Origin: an uncultured Duncaniella sp.
GTDB taxonomy: Bacteria > Bacteroidota > Bacteroidia > Bacteroidales > Muribaculaceae
DNA: 64,000 bases
Direction: 5' to 3'
Assembly (NCBI GenBank): GCA_910578515.1
Contig: CAJTQR010000003.1
Span: 248,001-312,000, forward strand
The notes below the pieces were generated by a model. The model did no database searches. It was not told the origin of the DNA and saw only the letters and a list, made by a program, of their open reading frames with translations. This document shows, piece by piece, positions 9,870-19,287 of the stretch. Each line of letters starts with the position of its first letter. Positions within the stretch are counted from its first letter, which is position 1. A program made the translations under genes and the position numbers.

Positions 9870-9889
9870 CTATCTTTCCATAAACACAC

Positions 9890-9944
9890 CCCGCGGAGGG
9901 TATCGGTCAGGTGGCGTGTGCTTCTGACCGATGCTCTCCGCGGG
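9890..9944 (-). terminator. Terminator-like long hairpin after the OmpA-family gene
   Basis: A 21-bp stem (9890-9910 with 9924-9944, two G-T wobbles) with a 13-base loop lies 45 bases past the stop of the 9989-11884 gene. The minus-strand trailer is only weakly T-rich, so termination is inferred mainly from the stem and its position. Confidence 0.5.
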
Positions 9945-9988
9945 TATGTTTTATGTCTGTGCCGGCAGGTTATCCTGTCGGACGTGTG

Positions 9989-11884
9989 TCATTTGGGTGG
10001 GATGAGATACTGCACGTGTACTTTCACGCAACGGTTCATTTTGGCGTTTAGACCTCGGGTAGAGGGGTCGTCCACTTGTCCGATACCGTTCTGGGCATTC
10101 TTGAATGTGTTGACACGGTAGATTTTGGAATCTACGTTGTCAAAGTATCCGGTGCTGCGGAGCCAGTTGAGCACAGTGTTGGCACGGTTCTGTGACAGCG
10201 CGGTGTTACGTTCGTATCCGATACGCTTTGCGTCGGGACCGGTGTAGTTGTCCTGGCTTGTGGCAAGACCTTCCACATGGATTGCAGTAATGACACCTGT
10301 ATCCATGATGTGGCGTATCATATCCACTGTCTCCGGATGGGCATGTTTCGAAATCTGTCCTTCGTTGGATGTCAGTGCCGCATAGACGTCGGCAAGACTT
10401 ACGAGATACTCGCTACGGTCAATGTCGAAATATCTGCGTATGGTCTCCAGTCCGTGGTGAGCGTTGAGTCCGAAGGTCTGGGTTTCGAAGTAGTTCTCCT
10501 CGTGGAGCAGTTTCTGGTCGAGTGTGGCATCATCGATACGGTAGTGCCACAGGTGGTGGTCGCCGTAGATGGGTGAGTAGTAGAATCCGGCTTTCTCACG
10601 GAATTTAGCCATTTCATCCATATCCATGCTGAGTGAAATCGGACCTTCGCCCATTTCGTAGCCACGGGGTACGAAGTTGATGGCTACATCCTGATTGGCT
10701 GGTTCGGTGGGGATATCCTCAGTATGGAGTCCCTTGAGAGTGTTGCCATTCAGTAGACGTGATGCTACATCGCCACGGTCAATGAAACGCTTCTGTGTGT
10801 AGATACCGTTGGTGAGATAATCTATGGCGTGTACAGGCTGACCCGGTACATTGGGGGCATCGTTACGACCTGAGTAGTTGTTGGGGTAGAATACATAGAA
10901 GGTCATCTCGGTATACTTCGCGGCCGGATTTTCCTTTACCACCTCTACCACAGTCTCTTTGGCGCGGACTTCTCGAATCTGACGCTCGCGATAGTCACGG
11001 GTGTAGGTATGGGTGGCTCCCATTCTCCACGCGCGGCTGCGGTTTTTGCCGAGGTAGAAGGTGAAGCCGAGTGCCACACCGAGGTTGGAGTCCCACTTGT
11101 TGGCAGCCTTGTCGGCTTGACCATATTCAAGGTCAAAGTTGGTCTGATAGAAAATACCACGGAGTTTGAAGTCGAGCGAGAAGCGTTTTGCATGTGTGAA
11201 AAAGCGGCTGTACTGCAACTCGAGGTGTCCTGACCATTCATTGTCGGAGCCGTGGCTGTGTCCGAAGCCCATGTGGTGTACACCGCCGATACCGGCAGTG
11301 AACATGAACTGGTTCATGAGGCGCGGGCTCATGTAACCCTCGTAACCTAAGAAAAGTCGCGAGAGGTTGAAAACCACGCTTCCGCTGATGTCCCACCAAC
11401 GGGTGCGCATCTTGCGGTAAGGGGTGCCGTCGGGCTTCTGCATTATAGGACCGTAGCCATAGTGACCGGTGGTGTAGCCGGTGTAGCCTTCTGAATCGGA
11501 ACGTATGAACTCAAGCTTTATACCGATACCCGGTGTAAACCATTTACCAACACCGATTCCCCATTCGGGTGAAAGGGTGCCGTTGAATTTACCCATGGTC
11601 GAGTAGTCGCCTCGGAATGAGTGAATGCCTGCGGTAGCAAACAGAAACCAGTTTTTTCCAAACTTGTTTGTGACTACCGAATATGGCTCATGTGTCTCTC
11701 TCACCAGCTCTGTGACGGTGGGAGCGACTGTTTCGGATGTATCCTGAAAGATTATGTTGTAATCCTTGAATTTCTTATCAAATTCCTCGTAGGGATTTTG
11801 AGCTAATAGTGGTGTAATTGTCAGGAGTGTAAATACGATTGCCAGCAATTTGCACGGCAGTCGGAGTTTTTTGCACTGCTTCAT
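9989..11884 (-). CDS. Outer-membrane beta-barrel protein with C-terminal OmpA domain
   Basis: 631 residues with a signal peptide ending at LLAQNP (about residue 30). Residues 70-300 resemble an outer-membrane barrel: alternating aromatic strands and glycine-rich turns such as YTGYTTGHYGYGP. The last 150 residues form an OmpA-like peptidoglycan-binding domain (EGLATSQDNYTGPDAKRIGY, then ALSQNRANTVLNWL). Such proteins tie the outer membrane to peptidoglycan. It lies 96 bases downstream of the last exopolysaccharide gene in the same orientation and could be read with it, but no direct functional link is visible. Confidence 0.8.
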   Translation of the reverse strand: MKQCKKLRLPCKLLAIVFTLLTITPLLAQNPYEEFDKKFKDYNIIFQDTSETVAPTVTELVRETHEPYSVVTNKFGKNWFLFATAGIHSFRGDYSTMGKFNGTLSPEWGIGVGKWFTPGIGIKLEFIRSDSEGYTGYTTGHYGYGPIMQKPDGTPYRKMRTRWWDISGSVVFNLSRLFLGYEGYMSPRLMNQFMFTAGIGGVHHMGFGHSHGSDNEWSGHLELQYSRFFTHAKRFSLDFKLRGIFYQTNFDLEYGQADKAANKWDSNLGVALGFTFYLGKNRSRAWRMGATHTYTRDYRERQIREVRAKETVVEVVKENPAAKYTEMTFYVFYPNNYSGRNDAPNVPGQPVHAIDYLTNGIYTQKRFIDRGDVASRLLNGNTLKGLHTEDIPTEPANQDVAINFVPRGYEMGEGPISLSMDMDEMAKFREKAGFYYSPIYGDHHLWHYRIDDATLDQKLLHEENYFETQTFGLNAHHGLETIRRYFDIDRSEYLVSLADVYAALTSNEGQISKHAHPETVDMIRHIMDTGVITAIHVEGLATSQDNYTGPDAKRIGYERNTALSQNRANTVLNWLRSTGYFDNVDSKIYRVNTFKNAQNGIGQVDDPSTRGLNAKMNRCVKVHVQYLIPPK

Positions 11885-11980
11885 GAGTATATGGTCGGTA
11901 TGATGGTTTTGTCTTAGGTAAGGCGTCTTAAATGCTGAAATGGTATTAAAGACGTAAATGCGAAAATGATTAGGTGTAGG

Positions 11981-13660
11981 TCACTGAAGTGAGGGAGCCG
12001 TGTCGTGAGTCAGTTGTGGTTGTAGAGGTGGGGCGTTTGTGAAGTGGTGCAGCGGAGGTGGGTCCGGTTGCCGTTCCACAAGCGGGGGGTCAAGTGCCGC
12101 GTATGGCGAGTTGGGACTGCTCAGGTATTCGGGCACTATCTGTTTCATAAGTTTAACAGTCTTGAATATGTCGTAGGTCCGTGCTACTTCGATAAGTGAT
12201 GTCACAAGGTTGCGCGTTATCACGAAATCGGTGGGCTTTACCTTGGCTCGCTTGATTTTCGGATGGGTGGTGGGACATACAATTTCGGAGTCGGTAAGCA
12301 CTTCCTCATAGAGCTTCTCTCCGGGACGGAGTCCGGTATATTCTATGCGTACATGCAGCTTGCCGCTCAAGGTTATCATGCGTCGCGCCAGGTCGGCTAT
12401 CCTGACCTGCTTACCCATGTCGAAGGCGAATATTTCGCCCCCCTTGCCTATACTGGCAGCCTGAAGCACCAGATTGCATGCCTCGGGGATGAGCATGAAG
12501 TAACGCACTATGTCGGGATGGGTCACTAGCACGGGACCGCCGCGGCGTATCTGGTCGCGGAATGTGGGGATAACTGAACCGTTGCTGCCGAGCACATTGC
12601 CGAAACGGGTGGTGATGAACTGGCAGCTGTCCTGGGAGTTGGAGAGGCTTTGGCAATACATCTCGCAGATGCGCTTTGAGCATCCCATCACATTGGTGGG
12701 GTTGACAGCCTTGTCAGTGCTGACCATCACGAATTTTTTCACATTATAGGCTACGGCAAGGTCAGCTATCTTACGGGTACCGTCTATGTTGTTGAGTACA
12801 CTTTCCACCGGGTTATCCTCCATCATGGGGACATGCTTGTAGGCTGCGGCATGAAATATGATTTCTGGACGGTAAGCGGCGAATATGTTTTCCATACGGT
12901 GAGAGTGGCAGATGTTAGCCACGAGAGTCACGCAGTCAAGGTCGGGATGGTTATACTCCATGTTGACGCGCACGGTATGGAGGGGTGACTCTGCGGTGTC
13001 GATGAGGATGAGCTGTGAGGGTTCGAGGTCGGCAAGCAGATTGGCGAGTTCGCTCCCTATGCTGCCGGCGCCACCGGTGACAAGGATACGTTTCCCGCGT
13101 ATGTGCGAGCGTATTTCATCGGTATTTACCTCTATGGGCTTGCGGGGAAGCAAATCCTTCATCTCAAGGTTGATGAGGGTGTCGTGATTGTAGCCGTAGG
13201 CGCCTCCCGAAGTGGAGTGACGGAGATATACGTCGTAGATTACCTTCGCTGCAATTCGCAATCCGCACATCAGCATGGCGGCAATAAGGGTGAGGAGGAT
13301 GAGGTCGCGGAAACGGATGGCTAAGAAGAACGAGTCTGCATTGCAGAAGATACGTCCCGCCATTATCAGTGCCACACCTACGAGTAACGACGCTCCTGTA
13401 CGGGCAAGGTCGGTCACTGTGGTGTGACGGACTATACCGGAATAGGTATGGAAAATGCGGATGCCCACCACGAAGCACATCATATAGGCAAACATTGTGG
13501 GTATCAACAGACCGGCATAGCCTACAGTGTAGGCAAGACCGTGATTTAGTACATACGCCAACAAGCCCGATAGATATATTATCGCGCAGTCAGCTGCAAA
13601 GATGAACCAATAGGGTAAGGCCGCCTTTGATATGTACCAGTTTATCAGTCGTTGACGCAT
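11981..13660 (-). CDS. Membrane nucleotide-sugar 4,6-dehydratase (PglF/CapD type)
   Basis: 559 residues. Four N-terminal transmembrane helices (residues 15-150) are followed by a Rossmann domain with VTGGAGSIGSELANLL (about 195) and a catalytic region VSTDKAVNPTNVMGCSKR. In the large membrane-bound members a Met replaces the usual SDR Tyr, as seen here in NVMGCSK. Members convert UDP-GlcNAc to a 4-keto-6-deoxy sugar. The gene overlaps the aminotransferase at 13645 by 16 bases, and that enzyme would use its product. The last 30 residues are Pro/Gln-rich and look variable. It is the last gene of the exopolysaccharide operon. Confidence 0.85.
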   Translation of the reverse strand: MRQRLINWYISKAALPYWFIFAADCAIIYLSGLLAYVLNHGLAYTVGYAGLLIPTMFAYMMCFVVGIRIFHTYSGIVRHTTVTDLARTGASLLVGVALIMAGRIFCNADSFFLAIRFRDLILLTLIAAMLMCGLRIAAKVIYDVYLRHSTSGGAYGYNHDTLINLEMKDLLPRKPIEVNTDEIRSHIRGKRILVTGGAGSIGSELANLLADLEPSQLILIDTAESPLHTVRVNMEYNHPDLDCVTLVANICHSHRMENIFAAYRPEIIFHAAAYKHVPMMEDNPVESVLNNIDGTRKIADLAVAYNVKKFVMVSTDKAVNPTNVMGCSKRICEMYCQSLSNSQDSCQFITTRFGNVLGSNGSVIPTFRDQIRRGGPVLVTHPDIVRYFMLIPEACNLVLQAASIGKGGEIFAFDMGKQVRIADLARRMITLSGKLHVRIEYTGLRPGEKLYEEVLTDSEIVCPTTHPKIKRAKVKPTDFVITRNLVTSLIEVARTYDIFKTVKLMKQIVPEYLSSPNSPYAALDPPLVERQPDPPPLHHFTNAPPLQPQLTHDTAPSLQ

Positions 13661-14805
13661 TTTTTTATTTCAGAAACAATCATTTTTACATCATCCGGTG
13701 TCACCCACGGTCCGGAAGGTAGACATAGCCCTTGGGTGAAAAGTAGCTCGCTTACGCCGTTGACGTAGGCTGGAGCATTGGCATACACGGGCTGCAGGTG
13801 CATCGGTTTCCAAAGAGGACGGGTTTCAACGTTGAGTGACTGAAGATGCAGTCGGATATCCTCGGGTGTGACGCCTGTCTTGTTGGTGTTGATGAGTATA
13901 GTGTTTAGCCAGTAGTTGCTTTGGCTGTCAGTGGTGGGGTCGGAATGGAACATTATGTTGTCCGAACCGGCGAAAAGCTCCTGGTAAAGTGCCGCAAGTT
14001 TCCGGTGGTGGGCGATATGTTCCTCCAGTATAGTCATCTGACCTCTGCCGATGCCGGCGCAGATGTTGCTCATGCGGTAGTTGAAGCCTATATGCTCATG
14101 CTGGTAATAGGGGAATGGCTCGCGTGCTTGAGTGGAAAAGAACACGCAGCGTTTTTTGCTCTCCATATCAGGGCATACGAGTGCGCCGCCACCTGAAGTG
14201 GTAATCATCTTGTTGCCGTTGAAACTTAGGATGCCGTAGGTGCCGAGTGTTGAGCATTTTTTCCCCTTGTAGACCGAGCCGAGCGCTTCGGCCGCGTCCT
14301 CAATCACGGGAATTTCCCACTTGGCTGCCACGGCGCAAATCTCATCCATCATGGCGGGCATTCCGTAGAGATGCACGACGATGATGGCTTTGGGCTTACG
14401 TCCGGTTTTTGCCACGCGGTCGGCAATTGCATGGTCAAGAAGCTCGGGCGACATGTTCCATGAGGCGCTTTCACTGTCGACAAAGACCGGCACAGCACCC
14501 TGATAGGTGACAGGGTTGGCTGAAGCGGCGAATGTGAACGACTGGCATATTACCTCATCTCCTTTCCCCACTCCGAGGAGCACGAGAGCAAGGTGGATGG
14601 CGGCAGTGCCTGCTGAGACAGCTGCGATTTCTTTATTGGCGGCATCAGGATTACCTTCGGTAAGATATTTTTTAAGTTCATCCTCAAATGCATCTACGTT
14701 TGGACCCAAAGGCACGACCCAGTTATCGGCGAAAGCTTCGTCGATAAAGCGCTGCTCGTTGCCGCTCATGTGGGCGAGGCAAAGGTGGATTTTCTTATGT
14801 GACAT
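13645..14805 (-). CDS. DegT/DnrJ/EryC1/StrS nucleotide-sugar aminotransferase
   Basis: 386 residues. PLP-dependent transfer of an amino group to a keto-sugar nucleotide. Landmarks are CQSFTFAASANPV, the PLP-contacting VIEDAAEALGS, and GILSFNGNKMITTSGGG carrying the Schiff-base Lys (about residue 200). The sequence resembles the PglE group, which makes UDP-4-amino-4,6-dideoxy-GlcNAc. This fits its overlap with the PglF-type dehydratase and the adjacent PglC-type transferase. No PglD-like acetyltransferase is present in the cluster. Confidence 0.9.
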   Translation of the reverse strand: MSHKKIHLCLAHMSGNEQRFIDEAFADNWVVPLGPNVDAFEDELKKYLTEGNPDAANKEIAAVSAGTAAIHLALVLLGVGKGDEVICQSFTFAASANPVTYQGAVPVFVDSESASWNMSPELLDHAIADRVAKTGRKPKAIIVVHLYGMPAMMDEICAVAAKWEIPVIEDAAEALGSVYKGKKCSTLGTYGILSFNGNKMITTSGGGALVCPDMESKKRCVFFSTQAREPFPYYQHEHIGFNYRMSNICAGIGRGQMTILEEHIAHHRKLAALYQELFAGSDNIMFHSDPTTDSQSNYWLNTILINTNKTGVTPEDIRLHLQSLNVETRPLWKPMHLQPVYANAPAYVNGVSELLFTQGLCLPSGPWVTPDDVKMIVSEIKKCVND

Positions 14806-14825
14806 GGTTGGCTACTTTGTGATAA

Positions 14826-15413
14826 TTAGATTGATGATGGAATTAAAGTCCTCATTATAATTCGTATATCACCCATGAATGAGCGATTGGAGAGATACGA
14901 GAGGTTGATTTTTACTTTGTCAGGAAAAATCACCTCATCATTGTATCGGCATGGGTCGGGCTGTGAGGCAAGCAGCTCCTCCTCATTGCGGTATTTCAGA
15001 GTGGCGGGTCCGGTAATGCCGGGCTTTAGTTCGAGAATTGCCCTGTCGGCTCCCGAAAGCTTGTCGGCATATCCTGGCACGTCGGGGCGTGGACCCACGA
15101 AACTCATATCACCGCGCAACACATTCCAAAGTTCAGGAAGTTCGTCGAGTTTGTATTTTCTTAAGGTAGCGCCTAACGGTGTGATACGTGATTCTCCGGC
15201 AACACTGACTGACGAACCGGAATGAACCGGTGTCATGGTGCGGAATTTCACCAATGTGAAAAGAGAGCCATGACGTCCTACTCGTTTCTGCCGGAACAAT
15301 ACAGGTGCTCCCGGCATCCTGACACGTATCAGGAGGGCGAGTATAAGCATAATGGGCATAAATATTATTAACCCTAATAATGCCATGGAATAATCAAAAA
15401 CTTCTTTCAACAT
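14826..15413 (-). CDS. Initiating sugar transferase (small phosphoglycosyl transferase, PglC-like)
   Basis: 195 residues. It moves a phospho-sugar from UDP-sugar to undecaprenyl phosphate, the first membrane step of repeat-unit assembly. A re-entrant N-terminal membrane helix (SMALLGLIIFMPIMLIL) precedes LFRQKRVGRHGSLFTLVKFR and KLDELPELWNVLRGDMSFVG, then PRPDVPGYA, the hallmark of the family. The length matches the minimal PglC-type rather than the long WbaP type. It lies directly before the sugar-modifying aminotransferase gene, so the first sugar is probably a diamino or amino-deoxy sugar (inference). Confidence 0.92.
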   Translation of the reverse strand: MLKEVFDYSMALLGLIIFMPIMLILALLIRVRMPGAPVLFRQKRVGRHGSLFTLVKFRTMTPVHSGSSVSVAGESRITPLGATLRKYKLDELPELWNVLRGDMSFVGPRPDVPGYADKLSGADRAILELKPGITGPATLKYRNEEELLASQPDPCRYNDEVIFPDKVKINLSYLSNRSFMGDIRIIMRTLIPSSI

Positions 15414-15421
15414 TTCGTAAC

Positions 15422-16279
15422 TTAGGGGAAGAGACCGTTAGTTAGGGTTGATGCTACTATATTTTTTTCTAAATCAGCTTCTTTCCTCATGAAAGAAACA
15501 TACGGTATTCTGCTTTCGATTTTTAAGTAGTCAATCGCTTTATAATAAGAATATTTTTGGATTAATTTTTCCCGCAAAAGATACAGCGCCTTACAATTAG
15601 GATAGAAATGAGGATTATATCTGGAAGTCATCCCTCCCCATCGGTAACAGTATCCGATATCTTTCATGATATAAACTCTTGACAGATGTGGGAATAATCT
15701 TAAGTTAAATGCATGGTCTTCACACATTCCCAAGCCCAGTGGAGATAAATCCGTTGTATTAAATATAGATTTCCGATAAACTTTACCACACATGAATGAA
15801 GTTATCAGAAATTTACCGAAAAAGGTAATATAATATTTTTCAAATAATTCAGGTTGTGTAATTAATACATCATTTTTAATCCAATGTGATTGCTTGATGA
15901 TTCCCCATTTATCAATAACTTTTTGCATGCCGAATTCTACATAATCAACATTATGTTCCTTTGCATTAGAAACAGCTTTTTTGATTATATTTTTATCGCA
16001 TAGCCAATCATCTGCATCTAAAAATGTAACATAGTCTCCTTTGGCAACTGATAGGGCATCAAATCGGCTTTTTTCAACACCTTGATTTTTATCGTTGTCT
16101 ATTAGTTTAAACCTCTTGTCCTGTTTACAATAGGACTCGCAAATTTTTTTGCTTCCATCAGTAGAGGCATCATTAACAAGTAGTATTTCTAAATCAGTAA
16201 AAGTTTGCCGGATACATGAATCAAAACATTGCTTTAGAAATCGTTCTGCATTAAATATCGGAATTATTATCGAAACCAT
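15422..16279 (-). CDS. Glycosyltransferase family 2
   Basis: 285 residues. A GT-A fold transferase with IIIPIFNAERFLKQC at the N-terminus, VNDASTDGS as the nucleotide-binding loop, and the DAD metal motif in YVTFLDADDWL (about residue 85). It adds one sugar of the exopolysaccharide repeat unit on the cytoplasmic face of the membrane; donor and acceptor are unknown. Base composition is clearly more AT-rich than in the flanking core genes, as is usual for horizontally exchanged surface-polysaccharide genes. Confidence 0.85.
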   Translation of the reverse strand: MVSIIIPIFNAERFLKQCFDSCIRQTFTDLEILLVNDASTDGSKKICESYCKQDKRFKLIDNDKNQGVEKSRFDALSVAKGDYVTFLDADDWLCDKNIIKKAVSNAKEHNVDYVEFGMQKVIDKWGIIKQSHWIKNDVLITQPELFEKYYITFFGKFLITSFMCGKVYRKSIFNTTDLSPLGLGMCEDHAFNLRLFPHLSRVYIMKDIGYCYRWGGMTSRYNPHFYPNCKALYLLREKLIQKYSYYKAIDYLKIESRIPYVSFMRKEADLEKNIVASTLTNGLFP

Positions 16280-16287
16280 AAATTATG

Positions 16288-17271
16288 TTAGTTTGCTGAT
16301 TTTGGTAATATAAATGAAGGTATGTATGAATATTCGTCAGATGTTACAAATCGATACACTTCTTTTAATCCTATTAAATATGATTTAATGAAATGTGAAT
16401 TAAAGTTTGTAGCAGAAATTAAAGAGAAAATGCAGAAAAGCCATGTTGCTTTTACAATCCCCCAAAAAAGGGTAGTTATATCCCCATTATAATTATTTCC
16501 GTATGGCTTATATTGGGTGCGCCACCAGGCAATAAACATAGCTTTTGTCCTGGTTATAAATCTTTCAGGCGATTTTCGGTATTTATTACTTGAAGATTGC
16601 CCATCAAGATTTATAATACCGGCATCAAAGGAAATCCCTAACCTATACCCATTCTGATGCGCTTTAAATGTTGCGACTTGGTCTTCTCCGTATGCAAACG
16701 GCAGTTTGTCCAACCAGATTTCATCTTTTAGTTTAATACTGGTAAGAATCTGCTTTTTCCATAATATTGCAGGTCCGGGGCAACTTTGAGTAAGATAATA
16801 ACTTTTTTGGGGCTCATACACATAACTGAAACTTCCATGCTTGTGGACTTTGAATGCGTATTCAGATGAGAAATGTGGTCTTACCAAGTTTGAAATAAAG
16901 GCACTAGCTTTTTGTAAAATTGATAATTTATGATTCTTGAATACATCAGCACCAACCACATCGGCATTATGCTGAATCATTTCCGTTAGCAATGTCTCTG
17001 CGAATGTAGAGCTTAGTTCAACATCGTCATCCAATGTTAATATGTATTCTTCCGGAATCTCATTGTACTCCAACGCTCGTTGGGCAAGCATACCTTTTTT
17101 AACCCATACATATTCTTCTTTTCCTATCCGGAAGTCAGGCTTTGAATAACCTTCGGCTATATATATGATTATTCTTTCAGGCGGTAGACTCTGTGCATGA
17201 ATGGAGATTAGCTCTTTTCTCAGAGTTTCCGCATTAGTTCCTAAAGTCCTGATTGCTATTGAATATTTCAT
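16288..17271 (-). CDS. Glycosyltransferase family 2
   Basis: About 327 residues when started at 17271 (MKYSIAIRTLGTN). That start sits two bases after the stop of the upstream gene; an earlier ATG at 17319 would lie inside the neighbour. The GT2 metal motif is in YILTLDDDVELS, near residue 90. A hydrophobic stretch around residues 260-290 may be a membrane contact. The sugar specificity cannot be read from sequence. Confidence 0.8.
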   Translation of the reverse strand: MKYSIAIRTLGTNAETLRKELISIHAQSLPPERIIIYIAEGYSKPDFRIGKEEYVWVKKGMLAQRALEYNEIPEEYILTLDDDVELSSTFAETLLTEMIQHNADVVGADVFKNHKLSILQKASAFISNLVRPHFSSEYAFKVHKHGSFSYVYEPQKSYYLTQSCPGPAILWKKQILTSIKLKDEIWLDKLPFAYGEDQVATFKAHQNGYRLGISFDAGIINLDGQSSSNKYRKSPERFITRTKAMFIAWWRTQYKPYGNNYNGDITTLFWGIVKATWLFCIFSLISATNFNSHFIKSYLIGLKEVYRFVTSDEYSYIPSFILPKSAN

Positions 17272-17273
17272 TG

Positions 17274-18164
17274 TCAGCGTGCTTTGCGCATGATGTACTT
17301 TGCCAGAATGATTCCACACGGATACATAAGTATGGTCAGCATCTTAAGCGGGGAGTTTGCGATGCATCGGGGGATATTGCCGATATGGCAACTGGATACA
17401 TAATGGATGGAACAACGGCATTTATTTAAAAATGAGTTGTGTTTTAGTTGCATCTCCAGAATGCGTAGTTTTGCAAAGCTTCTTGGAGAATTCATATACT
17501 GGTTCAGAATCATACCGGACATACTATCAATGTCTGTCTGATAGTCAACAATACATAAGTTTTGGTTAACGACAATCAATGGATAAATATCTCCGATTTT
17601 GAGCAAGGAATACACTGGATTGAAAAACTTTTCGCCCGGAAATCCTGTTTGTGGTGACACTTGTTTCATCAAGTCGGTCCTTAGTACCGGTTTCATGTCG
17701 CCACGATGTATATTCTTAAGATGCAAGTCCGGAAAATAACATTCATGGAGGTTTTCAGGAAAATATCCGCCTATAGGTTCCATTGTCTGATATGAAAAAT
17801 CCAATCCGATTAATCCGAGATATTTGTCGCTCCCTTTTTCCCGCCATGTGTTTATGATAATCTCCACAGCATCTTCAGGCATGAAATCGTCGCTGTCGAT
17901 GCATACGTTGAGTTCTGTCGTTATATTATCGTATGCGGTGTTGTAACCGGTATGAAGACCTCCGTTTTCTTTATAAATGTAGCGGATTGGTAACCTGTTT
18001 TGACGAATGAAACCGTCAATAAGCTCTTTGGTGAAATCAGTGGAGCCATCATCAATGACCAGCCATTCGAAGTCATCGCATGTCTGGGTGCAAAGACTCT
18101 CATAAAGACGCTTGAGGGTGTGGGCGCGATTGTATGTCGGTGTAAATACGGTGAGAGTTTTCAT
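17274..18164 (-). CDS. Glycosyltransferase family 2
   Basis: 296 residues with the classic N-terminus TVFTPTYNRAHTLKRLYESL, the nucleotide loop IDDGSTD and a DSDD metal motif in VCIDSDDFMPEDA (about residue 90). The domain resembles GT2 enzymes of capsule loci. The next gene starts only 2 bases after its stop, so it is co-transcribed. Donor sugar unknown. Confidence 0.85.
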   Translation of the reverse strand: MKTLTVFTPTYNRAHTLKRLYESLCTQTCDDFEWLVIDDGSTDFTKELIDGFIRQNRLPIRYIYKENGGLHTGYNTAYDNITTELNVCIDSDDFMPEDAVEIIINTWREKGSDKYLGLIGLDFSYQTMEPIGGYFPENLHECYFPDLHLKNIHRGDMKPVLRTDLMKQVSPQTGFPGEKFFNPVYSLLKIGDIYPLIVVNQNLCIVDYQTDIDSMSGMILNQYMNSPRSFAKLRILEMQLKHNSFLNKCRCSIHYVSSCHIGNIPRCIANSPLKMLTILMYPCGIILAKYIMRKAR

Positions 18165-18173
18165 CGTTGTATG

Positions 18174-19280
18174 TTAATTCCAGAAAAACATTATCATGAA
18201 TATAGTGAAGGAGGCGTATGCAATCAATATTTGTCCGGCTACTCTATCTTGATTTTCCCATGCTCTCATATTGCAAAGCGGATATACTATCATTATTGGA
18301 TAAAGAAACCAGGATAGGTAGGCGAAACGGTTGCTGAATGGCATGCGTATCACTATAATCCAAAAAGAATTGGCAAGCATGTAAGTTGTGGATATGATAT
18401 TATACCATCCATCCCGTAAATCTTTCCATATATTTACATACCAATACATTATTATAGGTATTGAACTGTAAAGTAGAAAATCCCATCGGAAACCTGTGGA
18501 AGAGAAGAGGCTATTGTACTCCGTTGCGTTAGCATAACTTGACATGCGGTCATCAAATCCGATAGAAACGATAAGTTGAGTCAGATACTCTCCCCATAGA
18601 AGAGATATTACAATGGATGCGAGCCAGATATAGAAGGCCCATTTCGGATTTTTAATGACTGTAATCGCGGATATTACGCCCACAATAGGGAGCATTACGC
18701 TTTTATGTATTCCTAACGCTAAGAAAGCCAATATAATAGCTATGACCCGTTTATCTTCCATCAGAAATGCCATGGCAAGAAGGATAATGTGGCACGCTAA
18801 GCCGTTGCGCAAGCCATTTACCCCAAATGTAAAGAACATTAAAGAAGAAAAGAGGAATAGAAAGCCGAGATATGGGCTTGTCGGTACAAACTTTTTAATG
18901 GCGCATAATGCGGTGAAAACATATCCAATCTCAATTATAAGGAAAAATATATGCACCGATAATCCCGCATGCTTGCATGAGGTCTCCAATAAACCCCATA
19001 ACCATTCCGCACTTAAGTTTATGTCCGAGACAGCATCAGGTCCAATCATATTATATACTCGGGCATAATTTACAGTGTCACCAAATACGCCGCTTACAGG
19101 TCGTAGTCCAATCCAGATTGCAAAAATAGTGGATAGAATCAATGGGAAAATAAAGTTCCCTTTATTCTCCTCTCCGATTGCAAGTGAATCTCCATCCTGC
19201 ATCATAAGCTTCAGACCCATAATCATTGATAAGAAACCGATGATAGAAAGATAGATTGGTACGTATAAATAGGGACTCAT
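18174..19280 (-). CDS. EpsG-family membrane protein, probable polysaccharide polymerase (Wzy role)
   Basis: 368 residues with about ten hydrophobic segments. A conserved region reads WIGLRPVSGVFGDTVNYARV, the arginine and D-T-x-x-Y pattern seen in EpsG-type proteins. In this position, among glycosyltransferases and with Wza/Wzc upstream, it is the best candidate for the polymerase that joins lipid-linked repeat units in the periplasm. The family assignment is by topology and motif; activity is inferred. No flippase of the Wzx type was found in the locus. Confidence 0.72.
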   Translation of the reverse strand: MSPYLYVPIYLSIIGFLSMIMGLKLMMQDGDSLAIGEENKGNFIFPLILSTIFAIWIGLRPVSGVFGDTVNYARVYNMIGPDAVSDINLSAEWLWGLLETSCKHAGLSVHIFFLIIEIGYVFTALCAIKKFVPTSPYLGFLFLFSSLMFFTFGVNGLRNGLACHIILLAMAFLMEDKRVIAIILAFLALGIHKSVMLPIVGVISAITVIKNPKWAFYIWLASIVISLLWGEYLTQLIVSIGFDDRMSSYANATEYNSLFSSTGFRWDFLLYSSIPIIMYWYVNIWKDLRDGWYNIISTTYMLANSFWIIVIRMPFSNRFAYLSWFLYPIMIVYPLCNMRAWENQDRVAGQILIAYASFTIFMIMFFWN

Positions 19281-19287
19281 GATATGG